DNA of 64,000 nucleotides from Monocercomonoides exilis (taxonomy: Eukaryota > Preaxostyla > Oxymonadida > Polymastigidae), in assembly GCA_001643675.2 (NCBI GenBank), contig LSRY02000019.1:1436001-1500000 (forward strand). Direction: 5' to 3'. The notes beneath the pieces are model-generated. The model made no database searches. It was not told the DNA's origin and saw only the letters and a program-made list of their open reading frames with translations. Shown here piece by piece: positions 13,923-26,100 of the stretch. Position numbers and translations under genes: made by a program. Position 1 is the first letter of the stretch. Each line of letters opens with the position of its first letter.

Positions 13923-15433
13923 AAAAATTAATAAAGCGCGTAAATGTCATTGCAAAATCATCAAATTTAAAAAAATGCAATAAAAAAGAAATTCATTTTC
14001 ATTTCATTTTCAATCAATTCATCAATCTTTTGCATACTCAGTCAGATGAGCTTCAACTTCAACAGTATTTTCTGTATTCAGCTCCATCACAACGTGCTTG
14101 TAAAGTGTGTGTCCTTGAACAAGTGGTCTATTCAATGAGAGAACAAAGTTGGCTGTTTTTGTGCCTTTGTTGTGTAGAAGATACAATTCATTGATGTTTG
14201 AATATTCGATCTTGTAGTTATGTGTTGCTCCGTGCATGGAAAGCAGAGAACGATACATTTCGATTTCATATCTTCCTCTGTTGATTGAAAAAAAAACATT
14301 ATCAAAATATCATATCGCACAAAAAAATTGAATTGAAATTGAAACGACCAGTTATTTGGTGAAGAGTTTCGAAATAAATAAAGTGAAACTTTAAGCAGCA
14401 AAAATCAAAAACAAAAATTCAAACCTTGGAACAAGTACTGCAACTTGAGGAAGTTTAATGATAACTTCTCCTGTGGTTGACGATAGTTTTGCTTTGTCGG
14501 TGATTTGAACACGAAGAGACTATTGGTAGTATATTTAGATGATTAATATGAAAAAAATATATGCATCGGGAGAAAATAAATTTGTAAAAGAAAAGTTTAC
14601 GAAAACAATGGAGAGAAAAATCAAACCTCAACATCCTGCTCTGAGGTTTCTGTTTCTGGAACATAAAACTTTAGTTCAGAAACAGCATCAAGCTGTAAGT
14701 GTTACGAATACAAAAAAGAGCCAAAATGTGAATTGAACAATAAAATGTTGCAAACTCCTGATTGAACCGCGGGATCATTATCCAAACGAATTTCTAGAAT
14801 TTTTGTTTGAGTGTTGCGATCAACTTGTGAAATGTATGATGTTGGAAACTCAAAAGTGACAGCTTTATCACATGTAAAAGTGAAGTTTTCTGATTTGTAT
14901 TAATTTTGTCGAAATTAATAAAATAACAAAAAACAAAATAATAGAACTGATGAACCATCAATATCGAGATCTCCCCAGTTTGAACCAGAAATATTTGCTT
15001 TCATAATTCTCAGCTCTTTGTTGGGGCATAAACTTTTAACTGCATCTTTCAGTTGTGTATAATCCTTATTTAAAAATGGAATTCGGAAAATGCATTTATT
15101 AATTTTGAAAGCATAACTTTTTGATGCAAACCTGGCTTCGAAATCCAAAAAATGAAAGATCACCGCCTATTTTGAGTTTAAAGCGAAGACTGTTTCCTGT
15201 TATTGTTTGCATAAATGATACTGTAGCTATATCCGATGGATTTAATAAAGTAGGTGCATCAGCAGGCGTTGCTCTCCATGAGAACCCTTCAGTCGCTGAT
15301 GTGGAGAATTCACCTCGTTTCTAAATGGATAATGAGTTAATGCGAGCAAGATAGCACAAAGAGAATTCAAGTATTATCTTTTAAATGCGTTGCAAACCCC
15401 AAGAAAGAAGATATTTTTGAAATTTGTCTCCAT
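12453..15433 (-). CDS. SSRP1: FACT complex subunit SSRP1/POB3
   Basis: Twelve exons, complement(12453..12835, 12951..13048, 13163..13266, 13434..13566, 13744..13869, 14038..14277, 14425..14519, 14627..14692, 14756..14889, 14956..15064, 15132..15320, 15398..15433), give a continuous 570-aa frame. FACT is the nuclear histone chaperone that loosens nucleosomes for polymerases. The N-terminal part (GEFSTSATEGFSWR, then SGSNWGDLDID) matches the first PH-like domain. The VPRGRYEIEMY motif near residue 210 opens the conserved middle domain, and SRTFDMTVHLRDGD aligns with the last strand region. The C-terminus (about 443-570) is a D/E/K-rich tail. No HMG box is present, so the layout is that of fungal Pob3, not animal or plant SSRP1. 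Intron 9 has a GC donor. AATAAA lies just after the TGA stop. Confidence 0.92.
13882..13918. repeat. Poly(A) run in SSRP1 intron 7
   Basis: There are 37 consecutive A on the plus strand (T on the gene strand) inside intron 13870-14037. It reads as a pyrimidine tract on the sense strand. Confidence 0.95.
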
Positions 15434-15764
15434 TGAATTGTATTATGGTAACATCGCATAGTTTTGAAATGAAGATATTGAACTTGTAATAATCACAAAA
15501 AATTCAAAAAGATATTGTAAAAATTAATACGATGAATTGCTGCTACATAAAACAATAAAATTAATTAGCAGACTTTTATAATATTTACATTTAAATTCGC
15601 TGGAACAAAAATCTACAAAGAAAGAAAATGAAAAATGAAAAATAAATTCCACATTTGTAAAAAATAATTCAAATAACATTCTCTGAAAGGAAAATTACGA
15701 TTAACAAATAAACAGTAATAACAAAATAATCACAACAACAAGTGAAATGAGACAATCACATTTT
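15434..15764. other. Intergenic spacer between SSRP1 and the CID gene
   Basis: This AT-rich spacer must hold the SSRP1 promoter and the 3' end of the CID gene. I see no recognisable core motif or repeat. Confidence 0.6.
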
Positions 15765-18043
15765 TTATACCAAAAGATTATCACCCCAAATATCGTCTGT
15801 ATCTTCTCCTCTCCCTGAAAAATCAGGTTTTGCCTGTTGAGGCATGTTGGGTGCGGATTGTTGCATTGCAGGCATAGCTGGCATAGCTGGTGCATCCCAT
15901 CCGCTTTTGTATGCCCTTCCTTTGCGAGGGGAGTCATGTTTGTGTGAATAATCTCTGTCTTTATCACTCGAATGATTTTTTTCTCTGCTTTTCCCTGAAT
16001 CGCGATACGGAGCACTCGTTCCTCTCCTTCGCTCTCTGCCTTCGTCCTTCTCTCTGTCATACGCTCTCTCTCTGTCTCTGCCCCTTCCTCTTTCGCTCTC
16101 TTTGTTTTGGTGCCAGTTTTGCCGGCTGTTCGAAATGTCGTCGTGGAACGCTCGTTTCATCGGGCGGCGGTCTCTTTCCTGGCTGTGGCTGATGTTCCCT
16201 TCGTAGTCCATCTCCTGATAGCGATGCTTCTCCAATCCTTTAGCGCTGCTGGCACGATATCCCCTTTAAAATAGTGAGAATTGTCATTTAATGAGAAATG
16301 GACAAATGTATGTATATTCAAAAATATATCAAATAATAATAAAATAATCAAACATTTCATTATGAAACCCACTTCCCATTGAAGGACCATATGAAAGATC
16401 CTGATATGATTGGGCTTCCGAAAATGGCTGTGCATAAGGCGAATATGTAGTTCTCTGAGCAGAAGTAGCAGCATATGCATCAGAAGAAGCAAGATACGAA
16501 GCATTTTCATCAGCAGAAACAGAGTTGGCTTTAGGTCCTTGTGCAGCAGCACCAGCATATGAAGAGTAGACGTCTGTTGAGTCTGCTGAGAAGTTGGATG
16601 AAGGCGGAATGCCCGAAAGATATCGATCGGATGGTTGGCGTGTGCTCTCAACAGCTGATGTGCCCATTTGTGTGCCTGTTGATGCGAAGCCTAAAATGGC
16701 CTGTTCGATGACTGTTGCGTATTGCGGGAATATCTTCAGCATCTCAATCAGCCGCTGGACAACTGTGTTCTGCTCTTCGAGCGGAAGGGAAGGAAGCGTC
16801 TGGACAATCAGCAGCACGTCTGCCTCGCTCAACGGCTGAGGCTCCGACGGCGCTGGCTGAGTTGGAAGAGGATCTTGAGACAGAAGCTGGCTTGAATCAG
16901 TCGAGGCGTTAGAAGAATAAAAAGATGAAGTGGAATTCATCGAAGTGGAGCGATGAGACGGTGACTGAGAAGTGACAGGAGAAAGAGGGCGATAGGGAGG
17001 AATGTACGAAGGAGCAGAAACAGCAGAATCAGCAAATGAACTGACTTTTGGTGTATATTTATCTAATTCCGAGGATTTGTTCATCTGCTCCTTTTTCTTT
17101 GCCAGTTCAAGCAATGCCATCATATCCATATCATCTGGAATATCAAAGGAAGAAGATTCTGTTGATGTTTGTGGCGGAGGTAGATCGATTGTGGGAGGTG
17201 TTGGTGAAACTTCTTTTGGCGCTTCTTCTTTTATCGGAGTTGGAGAGGTCGGTCGTAATTTCTTGATGAAAGGTTTTGCTATCATATTTATTTATTTAGA
17301 AAGAGAAACAGCAAAAATAAAATTTCGATATTTAATAAAATAAGCACTTTCAACCTTCAAGAACTTCTTGAACTTCTTGAACTTGATCATCTACGTCCAT
17401 TTCAACAAGCGAAATTAACTCTTCGATGAATTCAGAGAAAATATTGTTAATTTTCCACATATTCACTAACTTTTTAATTCCTTTTTGATCTGAAGCAATC
17501 CAGTTCAATTTGTTATTTAAAGCTAGATCGAATTCGTAACGATAAAAAAATGCAAACCTTTTAGAGTTGTCTGCATAGCGGAAGCAACTGTTAAAAAAAT
17601 ATTCTCCTTAAAAGCTTTCTCAAACACCGGCCCATCCTATTAAAAGAAATTCGAAATTGCAATTTGAGAGGGAAACGTTAAAAAAAATTATCGAAAAAGT
17701 TTGAAAATTTTTTTATCCAATGAATATCAAACCTTTCTTTGTCTGCAAAGTGCATCAATGACATACATTCCTGGCAGCTTCAATGCACAATCAGTCGCAT
17801 TGAAAATGAAATTTTCTATAACTTGAACAGCTTTTTCTGGATTCTTTATTGCGGTGAGATGAAAAGAGATGAATAATTGATGTGAAATAAAACAATTTTA
17901 TTGCATACATCTACGAAATGGCATGCAGATCTTATTATATTTGCAATTCTATTTGCTGAAATGGGTAATTTACGTGTATTTTCAACTAAAACTGTCAAGA
18001 AATCAGTTTGGCTGAATTTTTTGTCAATTAAACAGTCTTCCAT
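15765..18043 (-). CDS. CID-domain (RNA polymerase II CTD-interacting) protein with RD/RS-rich tail
   Basis: Six exons, complement(15765..16263, 16369..17278, 17355..17489, 17558..17636, 17733..17843, 17909..18043), give 622 aa. Residues 1 to about 140 form a CID. The helical signature LPGMYVIDALCRQRK and KLVNMWKINNIF matches the SCAF4/SCAF8, Nrd1/Seb1 type, which binds the phosphorylated CTD heptads of RNA polymerase II during termination and 3' processing. A Ser/Pro/Thr-rich linker follows. Near residues 300-350 is a short helical block (SEADVLLIVQTLPSLPLEEQ) that may be a second protein-binding module. The C-terminus is rich in RD, RE and RS dipeptides. I see no RRM, unlike most SCAF and Nrd1 proteins. 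Introns 4 and 5 have atypical donors (GTTGAA, GTTTCA). The stop reads TAAA. Confidence 0.85.
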
Positions 18044-18214
18044 TTGTTGGGTGTGATCAGAATGAAAAATCTCAACGAATTGATGCTTATATGATTTATA
18101 AGATTATGTTTATCCAAAAAGAATTAGCAAATCCTATTTGATTCACCATAATAATATTTTATCTAACGTGGAAAGCCAAAAAATTCATTGAATAAATTCG
18201 AAACTGATAAATCA
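18044..18214. promoter_or_regulatory. Putative bidirectional promoter region
   Basis: Only 171 bp separate the start codons of two divergent genes (CID protein on the minus strand, Ser-rich protein on the plus strand). Both promoters must therefore lie here or within transcribed sequence. No specific motif was recognised. Confidence 0.45.
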
Positions 18215-21200
18215 ATGGTCAAGAAAGATAAAACGTTCGTTATTAAAAGGATTGAAGAGCAATATATTCGGAAGGTATTGGTATTTTTCGTTATTGAGCA
18301 TTTTAGTTTTCTTTTTCAAAATTCATTTTCACATTTTGAAGAAACTTCAACATATAAAAATTCTAATCTCAAATTTGCCTCAAGATGGAGAATGCATTGA
18401 GTATATTTATAATATAATTGAAGAACTTCTGTCAGTTATCAATGATGTTAAAAAAATGTTATCGTCAAACTTCGATATGGAAGTTATTAACCCTCATATC
18501 AATAATAAAATTCGAAGCACATTTAATGTTCCATTTGCATCACATGAAGCATATTCTTTGAGGTTTCGATTTCGCAGCGACAATGAAGAAGAAAATAATC
18601 GAATTATTGAATCATCTGAAAACGTATGAATTTTCAATAATTATGACTGATTCAAATATTGTTGATGAAATCTTAGAAATTTCAAATTATTACCAATTTT
18701 ATTTTTGAAATTGCTCAAAATATTAAATTTTTAGAAAATAGGATGATTCAACACGAATCAGTTGATTGCAAATTTAACAAATTATTCGATTTGTTTTTGC
18801 GATTGATGAATGATCTAGTTGAAATTTCTCGATGTAATTTTGAAAGCCTTTGCCCACATGAACTTCTTCGGCGTATTTTTGAAAGGTGGAGACTTCAAAT
18901 TTATAATGAAAGCTTTCACATTCAAAATTTCAGCAATGGTGAAATTTTGAATGTTAAAGATAAAACGGCATTCACCGCACGAATCATGAAGCAACAAACG
19001 AAAAAAGATTTTGTTGAACAGAGCGATTTCTTGTTGAATGGCAGAAGGTTTTACGGATACGCGCCCACAAGAGAACATTGGATGAGTGAACTGGTGGAGA
19101 ACATGATTGTGATGCCATTCAAAGAAGATTTGAACTCTAAGAACGAAAATGGTGAGACGACTGATCAAATAACTGAGAATAGAGATTTTGTTGAAGAAAA
19201 TGAGAAAAGAAAAAGTGGCAGTCAGGTGCCACACAATTCTTCAATGAGAGATCAGAGAAGCGAAAGACACGAATCGTATGGCATCAATGAAAGAGGGCTG
19301 AATGAAGGAATGGACGAAATTCCGAGTGGATTGTGCTATCAGGAGGAGAATAAGCTCGATGCTAAAGCAGATGATGCGCCTGAGCGATTGAGTGATTATG
19401 ATGCAGTCAAACCACACAGCATTTCAATTCCGAAGCTGCGCATTGAGCAGGGCAGCCAGCCAGTCAGTCGTCAAGAGCACTACAGCGAAGATGAAGATGA
19501 AGACGAAGAAGATTATTCAGAAGAAAGCGAAGAGGCAGACACGTCTTCAGAAGAGAACGAAATGAACACGCAGCAAAAGCAGAGAAAAGCAGAGTCTTCG
19601 AATGATCAGACACAGGAATCGACATCTCTTTCTTCTTCGATGATTCACCGCTCGCTCAAGCTGGCCCATCCAAAAGTGCCAACTTTGTTCACTTCGCATC
19701 TGAACGATCCACAAAACCCGTCTTTCGGCTCGTTAAACGATCGGAGGCGTTTGTCAGACGAAGCAGATGGAAGCAAAGGGGAGAAGGAAAACAGACAAAA
19801 GACGTATTCCTCCTCCTCCTCCTCTTCTTCTTCTTCTTCGCTGTATCCTTCCATCTGGTCTGTGCAGAAGTCTTCATCAGATAAACTGTCTTCTCCTTTC
19901 AACACAACATCAGCAGACTCCACAACACCTGAATTTATGTCTGGCTCTCTCAACTCCTCGTTCTTTCCATCACTTCATTCCTCTCCCAACAAATATCCAT
20001 TTGCTAATTCTTCACCTTTGTCTTCTTCTTCTTCGCATTCTCGTTCTAACTCATTATCTTCCCCCAATTCATCATCTCCACCGTATGCCTCTTCCCAGCG
20101 TGCTTTTCCTTCATTGTATCCAACTCCTTCGTCCAGCATGGCTCTCACCCTCCGCGCAATAGAAAGTTTGAGCTCTCCTCATTCTCCGCCTCCTCAAACA
20201 GGATTTGCTTCTGCAAACTTGTCTGATTCAGATTCACCGGGAAACATGAGATCTTCGCAATATGCTTCTTCATCGTCATCATCTTCTTCTCTGTCATCAT
20301 CTCCGAATGGAATGTTTCGCTCTTCTTTGTCCTCGTCTTTGTCTTCGCCATATCGTTCAACCGCCAAACCTCCTTTCTCCTCTGCATCTGAGGCATTTCC
20401 TCCGTCTGTAGTCTCAATGATCGAAGTCAAACAGACTGAGTCAACAAAGTTCCCTTCGATGAAATCAAACAGAAATTCTTCACTGGCCAAGCTGGATGAG
20501 CAAAAGTCAGATGAAAACGGGCAGAAAACATCAAAGGCTTCTTATTCTCCGTTGGGAACATCATCCAAAAGTCTGTTTTCGTCGTCTGCTACTTCAAGTG
20601 CGTCTTTTGGTTCGTTGAAGGCTGATAAGCATTCACCAGTGCCTGATTCTTCACAGGAAAGCGAAGACACTTATCTTTCAGCGATGGGCAAGCAGCGCAC
20701 GATGAAGGAAGCATTTAGAGCATTGGCTGAGGTTATTTCACAGCCATCACAAGGCAACGCCAAGCCTTCCTTATCATCATCTTCTTCTTCTTCTCCATTG
20801 AAGTCCTCTTCATCTTCCACTTCTCAGGCTTTTGTGAGTCAATCAGGCAGCACTTCAGCACTGCCAACATTCGGATCAATCAAAAGCAGAAGTTTGGCTG
20901 TGCAAAAGACAGAGCCGCAGGAGCCTGTTGTGCGTTCTATCTTTGATGATACAGAAGAGCTGGGCAATCCGTCTGCTGCTCAGCCAAAGGCAATGCTCCG
21001 CACAAGATTTGTCATCGACCGCCTGACGCAAAAGAATGAGCTGGCAAAAGGACACCACAGATCGCTGTCTGAATCAATCATTTCAAAACAGGGAAATTCT
21101 TCGCAGACGAGGGGAAATGACCTTTCGTCATCTTTTGCTTCTTCTTTAAATTCATCATCATCATATTCTTCTTCTTCTTCTTCTTCTTCTATTTTTTCGG

Positions 21201-22057
21201 GATCTTCTTCGAATAATTCTGCCTTTTCCTCTTCGATTTTCCCTTCTTCAAGCTCAATTTTTGACACAAGCCACAATTCTCCGATGTCCAAAACGATGCA
21301 TGTGCTGAGTCAGCTGCAGAACGATGAAGCACATTTTAATTCGTCTATTCACAGACATCAGTACAGCAGATCACGCAGTTCATATTCTCCATCTTCTACT
21401 TCTGCCTCTGCCTCTGCTTCTGCCTCTGCTTCTTCTTATTCTTCTTCCTCTTCTATTTTACAGCAATCTTCTTTGAGATCTTCTTCTGAAATGGCATCTT
21501 TTTCAAACAGTGGCATTTCTTCGCCTCCATCTGCCACTCCGCCAACACCATTAAAGCGATACACTTCAAATGAATCTGCAACATCGTCTTTTGCATCTTC
21601 TCCATCATCATCGTCCCTATCCTTCAGTCAAGATACTCCTTGTGACACATCTGCTGATGCGTCTTCTTCTTCACCTTCTTCTTCCTCTTTATCTTCTTCT
21701 TCTTCTGAATCTCTTATTTCACCATCTGAGCCTTCAGCCTCATCGAATGAAGGGATGTTAGGAGAAGTTGGTGCTGGCAGTGTTGCTGTGAGAGAATGTG
21801 AACAGGAAGAAGAGCCGTCGTTTTTGGAGAAAGAAGCCATTCAGTCGAGAAAAGCGGAAAGTGAAGAGGGAAGTGAGGTAGGCACGTTTGGCTTTTCAAA
21901 TGAAGAATCGGATGTGGGAAAGGATTGCAGTGCAGCGAATGGAAATGTTATGGAACAGCACAACAGTTCAATTTATGATGAAAAAGAAGATAAAGAGTTT
22001 AAATATGATCAAGATCAAGATCAAATATCAGAGGGCATTGAAGAAAATTCTCAATAA
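18215..22057 (+). CDS. Unrecognised protein with Ser-rich disordered C-terminal region
   Basis: Exons 18215..18274, 18342..18623 and 18677..22057 give 1240 aa. The first intron (donor GTATTG, acceptor TTGAAG) is the less certain one; the second (GTATGA...CTTAG, 53 nt) restores a clean frame. The N-terminal 260 or so residues look folded and helical (for example YIYNIIEELLSVINDVKKML and LFDLFLRLMNDLVEISR). They contain charged and hydrophobic heptad-like stretches, but I do not recognise the family. From about residue 300 onward the protein is low-complexity: acidic segments, many Ser runs encoded by TCT/TCA/TCC repeats, and S/P/A repeats (SASASASAS). A signal peptide or membrane segment is absent. 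No function is assigned. Confidence 0.75.
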
Positions 22058-22380
22058 GTGAGCTGGTGTTCGTGTGATTGATTGAAGGGAATTTCTTTTA
22101 CTGTAAACGCTTTTCCCCATTATCTCATTTGTTGCTTGTTTTGATTTATTAAATGGTAATTTTTTATTGACTTCTTTATCGGGAAAATAATCTATGAAAA
22201 AAAGTTATGAATTAATTGGTGTGTTTTAAACAAGGCTTGTTTTGTTTTTTCACTTCAAATTTATGAAGGACTTGAAGACAGCTTTTTGCTGTTTCATAAA
22301 GCCATTCTACACTATTCTACATGTGAATTTTTTAAATAATAATTATAATTTTTTTTTTTTTTCAAAATTTTTTTTTCGAA

Positions 22381-22590
22381 ATTTTTTGCTTTATGGATTT
22401 TGTTCCAAACAATATTTTCTTTTATTTTTCGAATTTTTTAACTTTATTTCTATTTTTTGCATGAGAATGTTAGATTTATAATGAAAAGATGGAAGAAAAG
22501 GTTTGGGACAAATCTTTGATTTTTTCATAAATTCAAGAATTGCGCCCCATATATTTAATTTTTTCATTATGCAATTTTTGAGTTCAAAAA

Positions 22591-22656
<66 letters not shown>
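22381..22656 (+). repeat. Dispersed repeat copy 1 with A64 tail (SINE-like candidate)
   Basis: By eye, 22381-22545 aligns over about 165-175 bases with the reverse complement of 52245-52425. Shared blocks include GCTTTATGGATTTTGTTCCA and GATTTTTTCATAAAT.CAAGAATT. Copy 1 is followed at 22593-22656 by 64 uninterrupted A. The arrangement suggests a retroposed element, but this is inference from two copies. Confidence 0.6.
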
Positions 22657-22658
<2 letters not shown>

Positions 22659-22857
22659 TTTTTTATCTTAAAAGTGTGACTCATTGGTTTTCATTGTTTT
22701 CAAAATCGTTTGTTTAATCAGCAGATGCATTGCCATAATTATGATTGAATGAAAATAGCCAATGGCCGAAATGGAATCAATGGGAAATAAAGGGATAGCA
22801 TTGCACTTGTAATGTATTGATTAAAATGACATGGGAAGTGTGCAAGACAACAAAACA

Positions 22858-22945
22858 TCAAAATACACAAAACATACAAAGCATACAAAGGATACAATAC
22901 ATATAATACATACAAAACATGCAAAACAAACAATACATACAAAAA
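22858..22945. repeat. ACATACAAA-type short tandem repeat
   Basis: Imperfect repeats of CATACAAA/ATACATA run across this stretch of the intergenic region. Confidence 0.7.
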
Positions 22946-23100
22946 CCATTGATTTCATCCATTTATCAATCATCCACACAAATATTCATCTTATACCCAG
23001 CATCCTTCCCTTTCCAAAAATATGCAATTTTTTTTCATTCAAATATTACTGCTGATATTCCACTTCCTCTCAATCTCTCATTATTCTTCGGTCACAACGC

Positions 23101-26100
23101 TCAACACTTCACTCCATCAGTTCTTTTGCTCTCGCTTTTCCCTTTCTCTTCTTTTCCTTCTCCAGAAATCTCCTCTTCTTTCTCTTCTTTATCCTCTTCA
23201 TCTTTTTCTTTCCCTTCTCTCACCTCTATCTCCTCATCTGTAACAAAATCGATGGCATCAGACAATGTGAGCACAGCTTCCCCCTGCGGGAACTTTTGGA
23301 TGCACACTCGCTTCACCCAAACAAGACACGGACGCTCCGAATCCTCCTGGCTCACCAACAATTCAATCACATTCTCTGCCTTATTTCCCAGCACTGTTTT
23401 GCTCATCGGCCTCTCCCCATTCAAAATCTTCTGCCCTGCCGCCTCTGCCTCATACTCCCCAAACGGGATCTCCAGCGTCAGACACTCCCACAGCATCATC
23501 CCAATCGAGAACACCACCGACTTTTCTGTTGCTCCCATCTTTTTGTTGATTAGCAGTTCTGGAGCCTTCCACCTCAAGCACTCCTTTTTGAAATTGTCAT
23601 CCTCATCCTCAAACGCAGATGAGGGCAGAGAGTCACTATCATCATCACCATCGTCACTTGCAGATGTCACAACAGTTGATGAAGAGATGGATGATGAATC
23701 TGAATCGTCATCTGACAATAAGTCAGAGTGCATCACAATACAAATCACCATGTGTTCAGAGAACAGAATGATATGAGGACTCAAGTTGGTCAAAGAGGAA
23801 AGTTCATTTTCCATTTCATCAAATGAATGGAGCGAAAGATTAGCCACCCAAAACAGGATCTGAGCAGCTGTTTGCTCTCTTTCCTTCAGAGTTCCTATTG
23901 CCATCTCCTTCGTCTTATTCCTTCCATGCAACAGCATGAATAAAGAATCCCTCAGATCCACAATCAGCTTCTCATGAGGAGATGAGCAGGCCATTGCATC
24001 CACCAGATTCGACATTGACGAAGTGGTTGGGCAAAGATCCTCTCCTCGAACAAATGTTGAATCTGAGTCAGTTGTTGAGGTGGATGAAATGGATGGAGAA
24101 GGTGTTCTCTTTCTTGTCTCTTCATCATCTTCTTCCTTCTCATCGACCTTCTCCAGCATCCATTCAGGAATCTTGTCTGAATCTCTCCCCAGGATGTATT
24201 CAGTGGAGCCACTTTCACTCAATAAATGCTCTGATGACTCCGAGTGTCCCAAGCTTTTCTCAAACACCCTTTTTTTAATCCTCTCTTCATTCTTCTTCTC
24301 TGCCTCCCTCTCTGCTCTCCTCCACTGCTCCTCTGGAGACATCTCCATCGTCACCATCTCAAATGCCTTCGGATCCTTTCTGATGTTGTCATTCACAATC
24401 TCTCTCAGATCTTCTGCTTCATTCTTCACCTTCTTCCAACGAATAACAAACAAAATCAAAGTGATGAGAACAATCAAAAATAACATTGCCAACACAATAA
24501 CAATGATAATCCAATAAGGTGCAGTCTTGTTTCCTCCTTCTACAATCCTTTCATTCCCATTTGTCTTTGCTTCACTTGCATTCTTCAAAATGAATTGCTG
24601 AGTTGATGAAGGAGATTCTGCATTCCCAAACAAAATATGAACACTCACTTCGATTTCATTTCCACAACTGCTGATGACATCTTTTGCCAGCCTCCCTTCA
24701 ACTTCCGTCTCTGATAAGAATCCATTTGAATAAAAATCATAATGTTCAATCTCTTTCTCTTCTCCCTTCCTCTTCACAACTGAGAATGACAGATTACATG
24801 GAATAAAAAGCATTCCTTTGAATGTCAGCTTCATTCTATCTGTCTCTTCTTTTGCTTCCGCACTCTCCAGAACAGGAATGAAGAATGAAGAGTCCCTCTC
24901 TGGAACAATCCCTTCAAAATTGCACCAATCATTCAACATCCAAAGTGATGTATTTCTCTCCAATCCATCTCCTCCTTTCAAACTCATCACATTCAATGTT
25001 CCTGAATCAGAACAGATGATGTTTCTTCTCAGCGAAGGATATCCTTCAATCGATGGATTATTGTTTGAGAAACTCCCTGCTTCAATTTTCACATTTCCTC
25101 CACTTGTTGTTATTCCACCCTCTGGTGAATTCAAGATTGTTGTATCTTTCAGCATCGCAGAACTCTTCGCAACGTCAACAACAGATCCATTCCATCGACA
25201 TATTTCTTCTTCGGCATTCAAATAATTCTCTGTTCTTTCCTCTAAACTTCCTTCAAACACACACGACTCCATCAATATCTTCTCTGCTGATGTTATCGCC
25301 ACCTGGCTCCCCCTTTGTGACTCTGATGAGCACTTGCTGAGCGAGCAGTTGCACATCTCAAAACAGCCCATCGGGTGAGTTGTGCAGACAATACAAGACC
25401 CACTTGCCGATCGGCTGATATTTGAAAACGATGACAACACCAATGAAACAAACAGAGAAGAACGGCCGTTTTCAAATGAGATAAGACTTTCATTTTGCAG
25501 AGTGATGTTTGTGGCTGTCAGCCTTGAAACACTCACTTTCTCGCTCTTTCCACATTCAATCACCGAACTCTTGCATCGAACATCATCCACCCCCAGATCG
25601 TCAAATGACGATCTTTCCGAATCCAATATATTGAAAACAGGTTTTGTGAACCCCAAACTGTTAACACTGCACGCATCTGCTTCAAATACCCCATTTTCAA
25701 CAACAATCAGAGAAGCATCAAAAAGGAGCTGTGAATTTGCTGTTGTTCTGCTCTCTGAATGAAACGAAACAGATTCGAGAATTAGAGATCCGCTCATTTG
25801 GTGCAGCAAACACGAGCAGATAGTATTTTGCGCCCCATCAAAAGCAAATATCACTTTCTCAAATCGAACAGACTCTGAAGTTCTCACAACTCCCTCATCT
25901 GCCAAACTGATCTCGCTCACTTTGATTTCGGCATTCCTGCTTGCTTCCATCGACTTGATGGTCACCCTTTGAGCAGAGCATGAACCACTTAATCTGGTTT
26001 CATTCCAAACGTTCAGCTGCGAATAATCTGAAGGAATTATATGGCTCACTCCAACATTCAACGATGAGCATGCACCTTTCATCTCCCCGCAATTCTTGCT

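Larger units (their letters stand above)
22058..23100. other. Convergent intergenic region with repeats
   Basis: This 1-kb gap lies between the 3' ends of the Ser-rich gene and the beta-helix gene. It contains one copy of a dispersed repeat (22381-22545), a 64-base A run, and a short ACATACAAA-type tandem repeat (22858-22945). No coding region is supported. Confidence 0.7.

Noticed and set aside
24023-24517. Plus-strand ORFs of 80-285 aa over 22.9-30.9 kb
   Set aside because: They are shadows of the 2609-aa beta-helix ORF, which has signal peptide, TM helix and domain motifs.
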